In this document: piece after piece, positions 32,358-43,402 of the stretch
How the letters are laid out: every line of letters starts with the position of its first letter
Numbering within the stretch: position 1 is the stretch's first letter
Assembly: GCA_001465935.1 (NCBI GenBank)
Contig: LNKV01000005.1
Coordinates: 930,001 to 994,000 of the forward strand
Source: Clarireedia homoeocarpa
Lineage: Eukaryota > Ascomycota > Leotiomycetes > Helotiales > Rutstroemiaceae
Length of the DNA stretch: 64,000 nt
Reading direction: 5' to 3'
Made by a program: the position numbers and the translations under genes
The notes under the pieces: generated by a model
Told to the model about the DNA's origin: nothing
What the model saw: the letters and a program-made list of their open reading frames with translations, nothing else
The model's database searches: none

Positions 32358-34847
32358 ATGCCTACTGCGGAAGGTAGTCCACAAACTCTCTACGATAAGG
32401 TCCTTCAAGACCATATCGTGGATGAGGCAATGGATGGTACTCTATTACTTTACATTGGTATGTGCAATCTATTCTGAGTCCATGGGACCTCGACTGACCA
32501 TCTCTCTAGATAGACATTTAGTACACGAAGTCACTTCACCGGTATGCACTCTTGACCTCACCTCACTGTTCGCCACTAGCTAACCAATACTTGTAGCAAG
32601 CTTTTGAGGGACTGAGAAATGCCGGCAGAAAAGTCCGCAGACCAGATTGCACTTTAGCAACAACGGATCATGTAAGGAGTCACAATTTGAGCTAACGTTG
32701 GTAAAGACTAACGTACTCCATAGAACGTGCCAACCAGCTCCCGAAAAAATCTAAAGAACATCGAAACTTTCGTCGAAGAAGAAGACTCCAGACTTCAGTG
32801 CATGACTCTCGAAGATAATGTCAAAGAATTCGGCATCACATACTTCGGCCTTGGCGACAAACGTCAGGGTATCGTGCACATCATCGGTCCTGAGCAAGGC
32901 TTTACTCTTCCGGGAACAACGGTCGTGTGTGGCGACAGTCATACATCAACACATGGAGCTTTTGGAGCTTTGGCCTTTGGTATTGGTACTAGTGAGGTGG
33001 AGCATGTCCTTGCCACGCAGACCTTGATTCAGAAACGAAGCAAGAACATGCGAATTCAAGTTGATGGAGAGCTCGCTCCCGGTGTCACAGCAAAAGATGT
33101 TATCTTACATGCAATCGGAAAGATTGGAACAGCCGGAGGTACTGGTGCAGTTATCGAGTATTGCGGGTCGGTTATTCGAGGCTTAAGTATGGAAGGTCGT
33201 ATGTCGATATGTAATATGTCGATTGAAGGTGGAGCTAGAGCTGGTATGATTGCTCCGGATGAGATTACATTTGAGTATCTCAAGGATCGTCCTCTTTCAC
33301 CAAAGTATGGCTCCGACGAGTGGAACAAAGCAGTCAAGTACTGGAAGAGTTTACAATCTGACCCTGGTGCCAAATATGACATCGATGTCTTCATCGATGC
33401 CAAGGATGTCGTACCTACAGTCACTTGGGGTACCAGCCCGGAAGATGTTGTCCCAATCACTGGCGTGGTCCCGGACCCCGAGACTTTCACGGACGAGGGT
33501 AAGAAGCAAAACGGCAGAAGAATGTTGGAATACATGGGCCTTACTGCCGGAACCCCAATGGAGGAGATTGTTTTGGACAAGGTGTTTATTGGTTCGTGTA
33601 CGAATGCTAGAATTGAGGATCTCCGAGCTGCTGCAGAAATCGTCAAGGGCAAAAAGGTCGCAGCCAATATTAAGCGAGCGATGATTGTTCCTGGTTCAGG
33701 TCTTGTCAAGAGCCAAGCAGAGGAGGAAGGTCTTGACAAGATTTTCGTAGATGCTGGTTTCGAATGGAGAGAAGCTGGCTGTAGTATGTGTCTCGGTATG
33801 AACCCAGATATCTTGTCACCAAGAGAGCGATGTGCCAGTACCAGCAATCGAAATTTCGAAGGACGTCAAGGAGCCGGAGGCCGTACTCACTTGATGTCGC
33901 CCGCCATGGCGGCTGCAGCGGCTATTGCTGGCACTCTAACTGATGTACGGAAGTTCGCTGAAGGAAAGAGCGTACCTACCCCCAAAAAGGCATCCACAGA
34001 AGCTGTCCAGGGCAAGGCACATGTCGACGAACGAGTGGAAACTGACGATGATGAGCGCGAGATGATTACGGATCAACCAGAGGATAGCAGTCCTCACACC
34101 AACACCATCGCTGCTCATACTAGCGCCGGCTTACCTAAATTCACGGTGTATAAGGGAATTGCAGCACCATTGGACCGTGCGAACACTGATACCGATGCCA
34201 TCATTCCCAAGCAATTCTTGAAGACGATTAAGAGAACTGGTCTTGGTTCTGCGCTTTTCTATGCACTTCGTTTCAACGAAGATGGATCTGAGAAGCCAGA
34301 TTTCGTTCTCAACCAAGAACCATACAGGAAAGCTAAGGTCCTCGTTGTCACCGGACCTAACTTTGGCTGTGGAAGTTCTCGTGAGCATGCCCCATGGGCG
34401 CTTCTCGACTTCGGCATCAAGTGTATCATTGCTCCATCCTTCGCCGACATCTTCTTCAACAACACCTTCAAAAACGGCATGCTTCCGATTCCCATCACCA
34501 ACTCGGCTGATCTTGATGCCATCGCAGCTGAAGCTCGCGCAGGCAAGGAGATTGAGATTGATCTTCCAAATCAAACCATTAATGACGCATCTGGAAACAA
34601 AATCTGCAGCTTCGATGTCGAGCCATTTAGAAAAGATTGTCTGATCAATGGTCTTGATGATATTGGATTGACCCTCAAGAAAGAGGAACAGATCAGCAAA
34701 TTCGAGCAGAAAATGACCAAGGACACGCCGTGGTTGAATGGGAGTGGATACTTAAAGAGAGGCAAGAACGGAAAGTTAGCCGTCAAGCCAGCACCATTAC
34801 CCAAAACCAACCGTGGTGATGAGATCAAAGAACCACTTGAATGGTAA
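32358..34847 (+). CDS. LEU1: 3-isopropylmalate dehydratase (fused LeuC-LeuD)
   Basis: Leu1 converts 2-isopropylmalate to 3-isopropylmalate in leucine synthesis and is a 4Fe-4S aconitase-family enzyme. Four exons: 32358-32457, 32510-32541, 32597-32671 and 32724-34847 (introns 52, 55 and 52 nt); 776 residues. The N-terminal two-thirds is the LeuC part, starting LYDKVLQDHIVDE, with VCGDSHTSTHGAFGALAFGIG and the cluster ligands C361 (IGSCTNAR), C422 and C425 (GCSMCLGMNPD). An acidic linker leads to the LeuD swivelling domain (from about 540) with DRANTDTDAIIPKQFLKTI and GPNFGCGSSREHAPWAL. The second exon is only 32 nt; all joins are phase-correct. The start is the first ATG directly before the conserved N-terminus. 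Confidence 0.96.
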
Positions 34848-35978
34848 TTTCTTCCTTTGGCATTGAAATCAAGATTTTTGGGGATATTTTTTTTTGGGAG
34901 TTTTCGCAAGTTTCGAATTCTTGCTGGGGGGTTTTCACATGACGCTGACGACCAAGTTTTCTACTTTTGGGGGGTCAATGGATGAATAAATGAATGAACG
35001 GGATTTATATAACATTTTGACTGTGGGATCCACGGGAATGGAATTCAATATGGAATTCTATAGTGAGAAAGGAATATGAAAAATGTATATGGCATGGATG
35101 AATAGGACCTGAGGGGACTTAATGAGACTATAGCTATAGCTAGACTGGTGGAAAGCTGAACAGCAACTTTTGCCTCGGTCTCAAAATGCGCGAAATGCTA
35201 GCTAGCTAGATCTACTCAGTCAGTTGAGACAAACTGCGCAACTCGCGACTTTTTGCGCAGCCAGTGTCTTGCTTTGTTTGAAGTAGAATGTCCTTTGGAG
35301 TGAGATGATGCACGAGGGAGAGGGGGGGGGAGAGAGAGAGAGAATAAAGTAGATTTATATGTAGAAGATCTGATATGATTTGCTCTGCTCAAACTCCTCT
35401 ACTCACTCGTAACGTTATGCAGCCCGGCTTATTCATTCATTCATTCATTGATCCGTCCCGCCACTCCAAGAGATATCCGAATAAGCGCCGTTCGACTGGG
35501 CCCAGGTTGGTAGACAGGCATGCAATCACTTTACTTGTGAAGACGGGACTATTCAAGAACTGGGCATGGATACATATACACACACACATGTATACATATG
35601 CATTCACACACAACCAGAGCACAGCAGGGCACGGCAAATACATACAGATGTAGTAGTAGTAGTAGTAGTAGTAGTGATATTTTGAATTTTCTCATCATAT
35701 CTCGACACGTTTCCTAAACTATAAGAGTGATTTCTTCCCATCAATATCTGCGCAGGAAATACCAAAAAATAGAAAAGGCATCGACCCCGTGCTGTTCTCC
35801 CAAACGCCCGCTAATCCGCTATCATGAACGCCCGAGTGATTTTTTTGTGTCCCATTCCGCGCCGTAATAGTTGTAAAAGAAGTAGAACGCCGTCCCATGC
35901 ATATCCCATCCCATTCATATCTCGTTCATATTTCCTTATCGGTTGTTTTCGTGATGACCTACTCGCTCATCCAATCGC
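34848..35978. other. convergent intergenic region with simple repeats
   Basis: 3' regions of LEU1 (plus) and an MFS gene (minus). Contains a G/GA run at 35318-35343, ATTC repeats at about 35428-35449, CA/TA-rich sequence at 35570-35600 and a TAG trinucleotide tract. No gene. Confidence 0.5.
35650..35675. repeat. TAG trinucleotide microsatellite
   Basis: About eight perfect TAG units. Confidence 0.9.
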
Positions 35979-37735
35979 TCAGTCGCTTTCGGTTTCGCTT
36001 CCTTCCATTTCATTAACGACAATAACAGAAGAGTCCCCCTTGTACATATCCGCAGCCCCAGCTTCTTCTCCGTCGTGTTCCCTTCTCGTCCTGCTGATCA
36101 TGAAACACTGGAAGGAGCCAATAGCAGCAAAAAATGCGCTTCCAAACCATGCCAGCCCAGTGAAATGAGTCTTGCTGCCCAGTGAGTATAAGTATCCAGA
36201 AACAGGTGGGGCGACAGTTCTACAAGCTGCTCCTGCCGATGCGGCAAGTCCATTGACTTTACCAAGGACGTTAGGAGATGGAGTGGCTTCTTTGATAAGG
36301 ATTAGAAGGACAGGGTAGGCAATGATGCAGAGGAGGTTTCGGACGAAAAGACAGGTGTAGAGACCGGGGTAAAGTAGAGATGATGGAAGATACATGAGGA
36401 ACGGTACCATCATGTATGCGACTGGGTGAAGAATGGAGACTGCGATGAAGAGTTGATAGATACCGAAACGTTCGGCGACCAGTGGGAAGATAACTGCTTG
36501 GACGAATAGAGCTATCATACCGTTCACGGACATAATCACACCGACTTGTTGAACGCTAAGACCGAGTCCACCTGGCAGGCTGAGAGGACTTCCGTTGGCA
36601 ATTGCGGAGATGGTTTCACTTCTTCCCTTATCGTCTTCGAGGAAAATGGGAAGAAGATGATCATAGGTCATTGAATGATAGGTGAAAATGCCCATCGCAA
36701 CAATCAAAGCAACCACATTTTTGGTGAATATCTTGGGTGGAGTGAATTTGGTCGGGGTGTTGCGCCAAGCAATATCATCACTTTCTTCGAAAGTTCCATA
36801 TGTTTCGGCTCGCAAATCAACTGCAGGTGTCTTGATGGCATCTGCAGTGGCCATCAATGGAGTTTCTTCAGAATGGTATGTATCATCCGGCAGAGAAACA
36901 CGAGGTTGCATATCTGGGTGTGTCTCCTGGAGAAGGAAAAAGCCCGCCAAAATACTGATCAGAAGCAAACCAGCGCAAATCAAGTTCGGAAGTAGATATG
37001 GGAAAGTATTGAAGATGCCGTCGGGCGAGAACACGTTGGGGAAGGTTGTAGTTGGGTCCGCAAATGTACCTCCAATGGCCGGGCCAATAATAGTTCCAAT
37101 GCTCCAGACGAAAGGCATTGCAGAGTAAGCTCGAGCTTTAGAAACCCAGTGTTAGCTTATGAAATCCCAATTGGGCAAGAAAAGGCGCCAATTGCTTTGA
37201 GAGGCGCCAATGGATACGAGAAACCACTTACGTTCATGTTCTGGCTTGGTGACCATTTCACCAACCATAGTCTGAATAACTCCAATGTTGCCGTTCAAGA
37301 AACCACCTAGCGCTCTGCCAATAAGTGCAGCCCAAATGTTCGAAGCAAATCCGACCAGAATCATGCTGATCATAGTTCCAAAGCAGCCCGCGAGCAGCAC
37401 AGGTTTGCGCCCTATGCGATCCGATAGCCCTCCCCAATACATGCCCGTTGCCGCCTCCGCGAGCGCGAAGGATGAGATGAGGAGCCCCGCATAGAAAGAA
37501 GCATCGTCTTCATTGCCGACCTGGAATCTCTTGACAAGTGGCCAAGCGTAGGGGAAGATAGAAGTGAGGGCGATGGGTTCGGCGAGACGGACGATAGCTA
37601 GGTTCGAAGGTTAGAATCGCTGAAGTGTGGCGGGGGTGTGGAATGTGGAATGTGGAATGCAAAAAATAGTAACTTACCAAGTAAAAATAACTGAGTGGTA
37701 GGGAATTTGTTCGGATCTTGAGTGCCGCGAGGCAT
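35979..37735 (-). CDS. MFS transporter, YCR023C-like DHA1 type
   Basis: Three exons on the minus strand: 37735-37678, 37597-37232 and 37135-35979 (introns 80 and 96 nt); 526 residues. It is a major facilitator with about 12 membrane segments. The N-terminal half reads RLAEPIALTSIFPYAW, GLLISSFALAEAATGMYWG, motif A as LSDRIGRKPVLLAG, ALGGFLNGNIGVIQTMVGEM and, after splicing, PEHEPRAYSAMPFVW leading to motif C as GTIIGPAIGG. A long loop of about 80 residues separates the halves. These features match fungal relatives of yeast YCR023C, whose substrate is not established. The C-terminal tail is acidic. The joins restore the conserved HEPRAYS segment, which supports the acceptor choice. Confidence 0.9.
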
Positions 37736-37748
37736 TCTCTCGGAACCT

Positions 37749-37777
37749 ATTTTGACTCTTTTGACTCTTTTTGACTC
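37749..37777. promoter_or_regulatory. three TGACTC elements just upstream of the MFS start
   Basis: TGACTC occurs at 37753, 37762 and 37772, spaced 9-10 bases apart in a T-rich context, 18-43 bases upstream of the ATG at 37735. TGACTC is the core of the bZIP (Gcn4/Cpc1/AP-1) site; a chance T-rich minisatellite is equally possible. Confidence 0.45.
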
Positions 37778-39164
37778 TGAGAACGGATACCAGATTCTCT
37801 AAGAGCAAGTTGAATGAGAGAGGGAGAGAGAGAGATTAATTAGAGCGTGGCTGCTGTTTCCAAAGCAATATTAAATAGTGGTAGATAATGAGAAGGTTTG
37901 AGAAGGATTGAGGGAGTAAAATGAAGATATAATATAGCACTTCTGTATGGAATGGCAGAGGACGGACGAGGTTTGTAATTGAAGATTACAAGATAAATGG
38001 TACGGGAGAGAGAGAGAAGTATCTGTGGTAGATAAAGTAGCAGTGGATCAAGAAGTAGCAGTGAATTAAGAAGGAGGGGGAAAATATATGTTTCCTTGGC
38101 TATCGACCCTTCTGCTTGCACTCCACCTGGTACCAAATTTCCGGCGACGAGTTCGATGGAAAACAATTAGCTCGTGTGCAATATCCATTCCCGTTTATCC
38201 TTTCCCACCATGCACTGATTGATGGGAGCGTACGACTTTCCTGGTTGGTAGTGGGGCACAATTCCAACGTTTGCAGCGCGCAGGTTTTCCATGCTCCATG
38301 TCTGGGCAACGGGAAATGGCTCAAAACAGCAATTGGCGGCTCAAAATTGTGACAAGTTGTGGGATGCTTTGATCCAAAAAATAAATATCGGATCGACGAC
38401 GAGCTACAAGAAATTTTGCCAAGCTAATGCAGAGAAACTGACTAGCGGACATAATCGTAAAGTGGTGTGGTAGCATACATCATGCAGACCAGGGCCGTAG
38501 CCGTAAAGCGGAACACGGAACTGCCACCAATTCGAGTAGCTTCGACGACTTTCGGGCGATTGGAGTCGCTGATTGGATGGAAGCGAGGGGAACAGAGAAG
38601 ATTGGGATGGAATGGGATTGAAGGGATTGCGGTGCATTGAGACAGCAGAGGCGCACTTTTCTTTACGCAGGGCCTCGATCCTTGAACGGGAGAGTGTCGA
38701 GAGTGTGAGAGTGTGCGTGGAAGTGTGAGAGTGTGCGTGGAAGTGTGTCCTGTGATACCATATCAAGGGACGCTCCCAGGTTCAGAAGACCATCTACCGC
38801 ATCGGGCAACCCGACTCCCTCGGTACAGATATTCTGCATTTGACAAGGCAACCCGGGGTGTATATTCAATTGCTTCCTGTCGCGTGACTCCCACCTTCAG
38901 TCTCGTCCGATTCCTCGGTTTCTTCAACTCGGTGCAGGTACCGGTGAAGCTGTCTTGAAATGAAGGGCGCTCCGTAGTCCGTACCTTGATAAATGGGACA
39001 AAAAGACTTCTTCCTGATGGTGGAGGAGGGGAAAACGAAGAAGTGGAGCGGGCAAGCGAGAACGGCGCAGGATTTCATCTTAGCGCTTGCAGCTAAGACA
39101 GCCGAAATCGCTAAGTCCATCCATCGACCGTGCTTGTAAGGACGCTCGGAAGTAGCAGGGAAAA

Positions 39165-39226
39165 CATAGACCGCCGGCCGGCCCGTGCTGTGAGCCATAG
39201 ACCGCCCGCCGGCTCGTGCTGTGAAT
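39165..39226. repeat. 31-base tandem duplication
   Basis: Two adjacent near-identical units beginning CATAGACCGCC and containing CGTGCTGTGA, at 39165 and 39196. Very GC-rich against the surroundings. Confidence 0.75.
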
Positions 39227-39516
39227 CACATTTTGCCAACCACACGATCAAAAAAGTCCCCCAAAAACCTCATAACACACCCGCATTTGGCTAAAATGCT
39301 CGCGGCCATGGAAAGGAATCCTCGTTTCGCACTAGTCTTTACACTTCTAGATATTTCTACCTATATGTCCTGATAGCTTGCCCCCGAGTATACTCCTTTC
39401 GTAGCCAGATCCCTCTTTGGAGGTCATTTGCTCAACTCACCGCAACTCCACTCGAGTCAACATCCCTAGACTTTTGCTCTTACATACTTGGTAGTAAGTA
39501 GTCTTACTCTTACTCA

Positions 39517-39628
39517 CAGACTCCCAGACTCCCAGACTCTCAGAATCCCAGACTCTCAGACTCCCAGACTCCCAGACTCTCAGACTCTCAGAATCCCAGA
39601 CTCTCAGACTCCCAGACTCCCAGACTTT
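39517..39628. repeat. 8-base minisatellite, 14 units
   Basis: Fourteen consecutive 8-base units of CAGACTCC, CAGACTCT, CAGAATCC and a final CAGACTTT. The order of variants itself repeats. Both strands stay open through it, encoding eight-residue repeats (such as DSQTPRLP), so ORFs here are by-products. Confidence 0.92.
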
Positions 39629-42299
39629 CATATTCATCTCTCTATACGACCTCGACGACCCTTTCTGCACTTTCTGTTGGCCAATGTCTCATCTCGTATG
39701 CCGACTAGTTGACTACTACTACCTATCTACTATATCGGTCCCACGAAAATCTAGCAAGCATGATGACAGGCTAGAACAAACCAGTTTCATGGCGATGCTG
39801 TACGTGACACCGTGTTGCCCGTCCTGTATATACATGGCATATGCATTGCGCAACTAAGTATTCATGATAGAAGCTTTTCCATGCAGAGGGAGATACTTTA
39901 GTAGATAAACATTCCCCCGTACGACTCTTCCCTCCCCTCCCCGGCCCCCTCCACCAACTCAATGCACATCCCCAGACAGCAACAACAAATCAAATTGCTC
40001 GCACATCGGCCCGTGCTTTCCGACCATGGCATGACATACTCCGTAAGTACATGATCATAGATCATAATTCCAGATAAGGATCTTATGCATAATAGGATGA
40101 TTGGTGGTTTCCTCATGGGCTAAGTTACTGTATGTTCCAATCTTTTCTACTGTTCAAGTCTTCATCTTTTTCCAATGTCTGGTAGACTCGAGCCAAAGCA
40201 TATGCAGTGCTTATCCGGGAGAACATCTCCAGTGGAGCCACTTCCGGGGTAGCCATCGATGTCGTACAGTCGACAAGATGCAGTAGTAGATTCTACCCAG
40301 CTGCTACTATATGCTGTTCCATCATGGAGCAGTCTGACAGCTCATGGTGCATTGCCTCCTCACAAGAACTCGAACTATTCTATGTCGTGTTCAAGTGTCC
40401 GAGTAAACACCCCGATACTTTTATCTCTCACCGATAATGCAGTCGATTCTTACAGTATCGGCTGGGCAGACTATCAATTTACGGAACGCTGGATGCTTGC
40501 ATGTGATTGTGTTACTCTCCTATTACTAGAACATGGCGAGAATATGTACTCCTAATCTTAGGAGAACCTGTCACTGTCGAGCATTCTTCCTGCTGGCTAC
40601 TCGGGTTTGGTATGAGAAGTGTTGAGCACTTGAGAATCTTGAATCTACGGGTGCTTTGGGAAGATGTACTTGTCTTGACACGCCGAATGCGGCTCATTTG
40701 AGTTTGGAATAATCGCTGGTCTTAGTGGTCGCGACCCTTAGCTTCATTTTCTTATACCAACCTCAATCTCAACTCATACAAAGGCGAGAACGAGTTTTCT
40801 TCAACGGATATATTTTGAAACTGATCTACACATCCTAACTTGTCCACAAGGAGAAGATTTCTGCAACCATCACTTCGAACCTCTACCGTCAACCATTCTT
40901 GACACATTCGATAACGGACAACTACATTCTGGAAGTTGTTGCCCGAAGGAGCAGTAATTAACTTGACGTCCTCGTGAAATTACTGTCCTTCAAACTCCGT
41001 ATTTCATTAGCTTCAGGCGGTTGTCCGTCCAATTCCAGTGAATTGCGAAAGCAAGCACAAATACAACACGATCTTCCACTGGGCCTGAAATTATCACGAG
41101 GTTACCATGTGTGTGGTGCGATTCCATATTCAATCCAGAAGCTAAGAAGCTGATCAGAGTACGACCTCGATATATGTTGTAGCATGCCTTCCCGCTCTGT
41201 CACTTGGTGTTTCACAACCGGCGCTGGGATTGTTGTTGGTAGACTTGGTGTGTGCGGGATCGGCATGCGGAGAGTGCTAGAATTAAAGTCATCTGAGGGG
41301 TCGCAGTATTTGTCTGACTAAAAATTTACAGATCAACCAGTGTTGCCACTTTCCAATTCCAAAACTATCCTGGATCTGCTGATGGTCCTACGAAGTTATC
41401 ATGGACCGAAACCGAACTTTTCTGGCGATCTAGTCGAAGATTAAGCCTGCGGCTTGGAGAGCCCTAGCTCTCGAAAACCCATCCGGGGACGAAACATGAC
41501 CTATAAATCCTGGTCTTTAAGTTATCGATCCACAGATCTGCAAGCTCACGAGTCTGTACCGACTTTTGCCACGCGGTTCCGACACGCGGTGGTTAGTGCA
41601 GCTAGTATCATGGGTATAGTTATCCTCGCGCTACAACCATATCTTCTAGTTCCTATTTACTTTCACCCGGTGGTGAATTTCTGATCCTTCGTTGCGTATC
41701 ATCTACAGCTCGAGAATGGATGATTCCGAAGCAACAATCGTATCATTTATTGGTTGTGAAATAAATATTGGATAGTATCCAAGCAGACAGCCAAGTGAGA
41801 GGAACTCCATTTGCTCACAATCTTTCTCATATCGAGTTTGTTTTCGTCTTGAATACTTCTGTAAGTCGCCTGTCAATCAAACGAGAATACCAAACATTAG
41901 ATACTCCAAAAGCTGGCTGCAGATTCCCTCCTTTATGGAGGAGGAAATACTCTGGAAGTTGGCAACCATCCCATCACCTAGCAATAACATGTGCCATAAT
42001 TAGGCCTGCTGTCCCTCCCTTCGTTGACTTAATCATACCTCCTTATTTCTTGTACTACTTTGAGCCCCTCCAAATACCATTCTACAGCTTAAAATTTTGA
42101 CGACTCGGACTGCCTTCGCACCCTCCGCCATTGCATAGGCGTATGTATAGTTACCGGTGCGCAGCACTGAGGAGGAGAGCGGCCGTTTCAGCATAGAGTT
42201 ACTTACCCGCTACATAAGTTACATTGGCTTTCTCTCCAAGGTCCCATATCATATATGTACACACATCCCTACATCTCTGCTTCCCCTCTTCCCATTATG

Positions 42300-42919
42300 A
42301 TACCTATACATACATACATACACACACAGAGCCCCCCCCCCCCCCACGCAAAAGATAAACACAAGACCGAAGCCCAAATACAGGGATATATATATATATA
42401 AAAACACAGATAAGACGCCTCGCGTGCTTATTATGTTGTATTACGTTATATTATATTATATCATGTTAGCCACACACACACTCACTGACTCAGTCACTCA
42501 GTCACTCACTCGGCACTCGCGCAGGCCTGCCTGCATGCATGCATGCATGTAAGATTAAATTAAATCTAGATCTCTGCCGGAGGCTAGAAAAGGGAAGGGA
42601 AGGGGCAAAGATAAAGATAAAGATGAGAACGACTGACTGACTGACTGACTGACTCGATTCAAACTCATACTGTATGTATGTATGTATGTATATAACGTAA
42701 GAGCGATAGGATGAACATACATACATACATACATACATACATACAATGCCAGAAAGAAAAAAATAATAATCCACATATATGTTAAGAAGTAATAATAATA
42801 ATAATAATAACAACAATCACTCACTTCCCCTCCTCCCCCTCCCTTCATTCCAGCTTCAATGAATGAATCACGGATCAGTGAGTAACATCGGGTAACTTAT
42901 GCATCCCCATTGTATACAT

Positions 42920-42950
<31 letters not shown>

Positions 42951-43105
42951 ATAACTGTGCTACTCAAGCTCAAGTTCAAGTTCCATTACTTTTGGGTTAT
43001 GTGAATATCGGATTATATATTATATATGTATCTCTCTCTAGCCAAGGTATGGTATGGTATGGCATCTATCTATTTATCCATCTATCCATCCATCCATCCA
43101 TCCAT
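42300..43105. repeat. dense field of simple sequence repeats
   Basis: Within 800 bp: TACA/CA repeats (42305-42328), a 14-C run (42332-42345), TA (42385-42401), CA/CACT (42470-42512), GCAT (42530-42549), GACT (42631-42653), TATG (42671-42691), CATA (42715-42745), AAT (42790-42810), TACA then TA (42916-42951), and CATC (43078-43104). It lies past the 3' end of the FLR1-like transporter gene. Confidence 0.9.
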
Positions 43106-43402
43106 GTCCCTTTAACTTTTCCCCATCAATTCATCTGTCAATCTCAACTGGTCTGGCCTGGTCTGCTAGCAGAATCCACCATACTAGTTCGTCCATTATT
43201 CCTATACCAATATTTACAATACCATTCATTATATACAATGCAAAATCATAAACTCCATCGCTGAATGCTTGCTTGCTCATCGCTCAAAATTTCGCTATCA
43301 ATTCATCTCAGAGTCAATTCCACGAAAAACCATGCACATATACTTTTGTTATTCCCTTCTCCCTTCTCCATTTCGTACCACCTTCCCCATCTTCCCCACA
43401 CC

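Larger units (their letters stand above)
37778..43402. other. gene-poor region between two MFS genes
   Basis: About 5.6 kb with no convincing gene on either strand; frames of 60-120 codons lack recognisable motifs. It holds a tandem 19-base duplication (about 38711-38748), a 31-base GC-rich duplication (39165-39226), an 8-base minisatellite (39517-39628) and a dense microsatellite field (42300-43105). The stretch 40100-41700 has weak Leu-rich frames that I could not assign. Confidence 0.5.

Noticed and set aside
33056..33847. 263-codon minus-strand frame inside LEU1
   Set aside because: Antisense shadow of a strongly conserved enzyme; composition shows no independent protein.
40100..41700. 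Possible decayed F-box/LRR gene with Leu-rich frames
   Set aside because: Leu-rich stretches appear on both strands, but no F-box or ordered set of motifs could be found.
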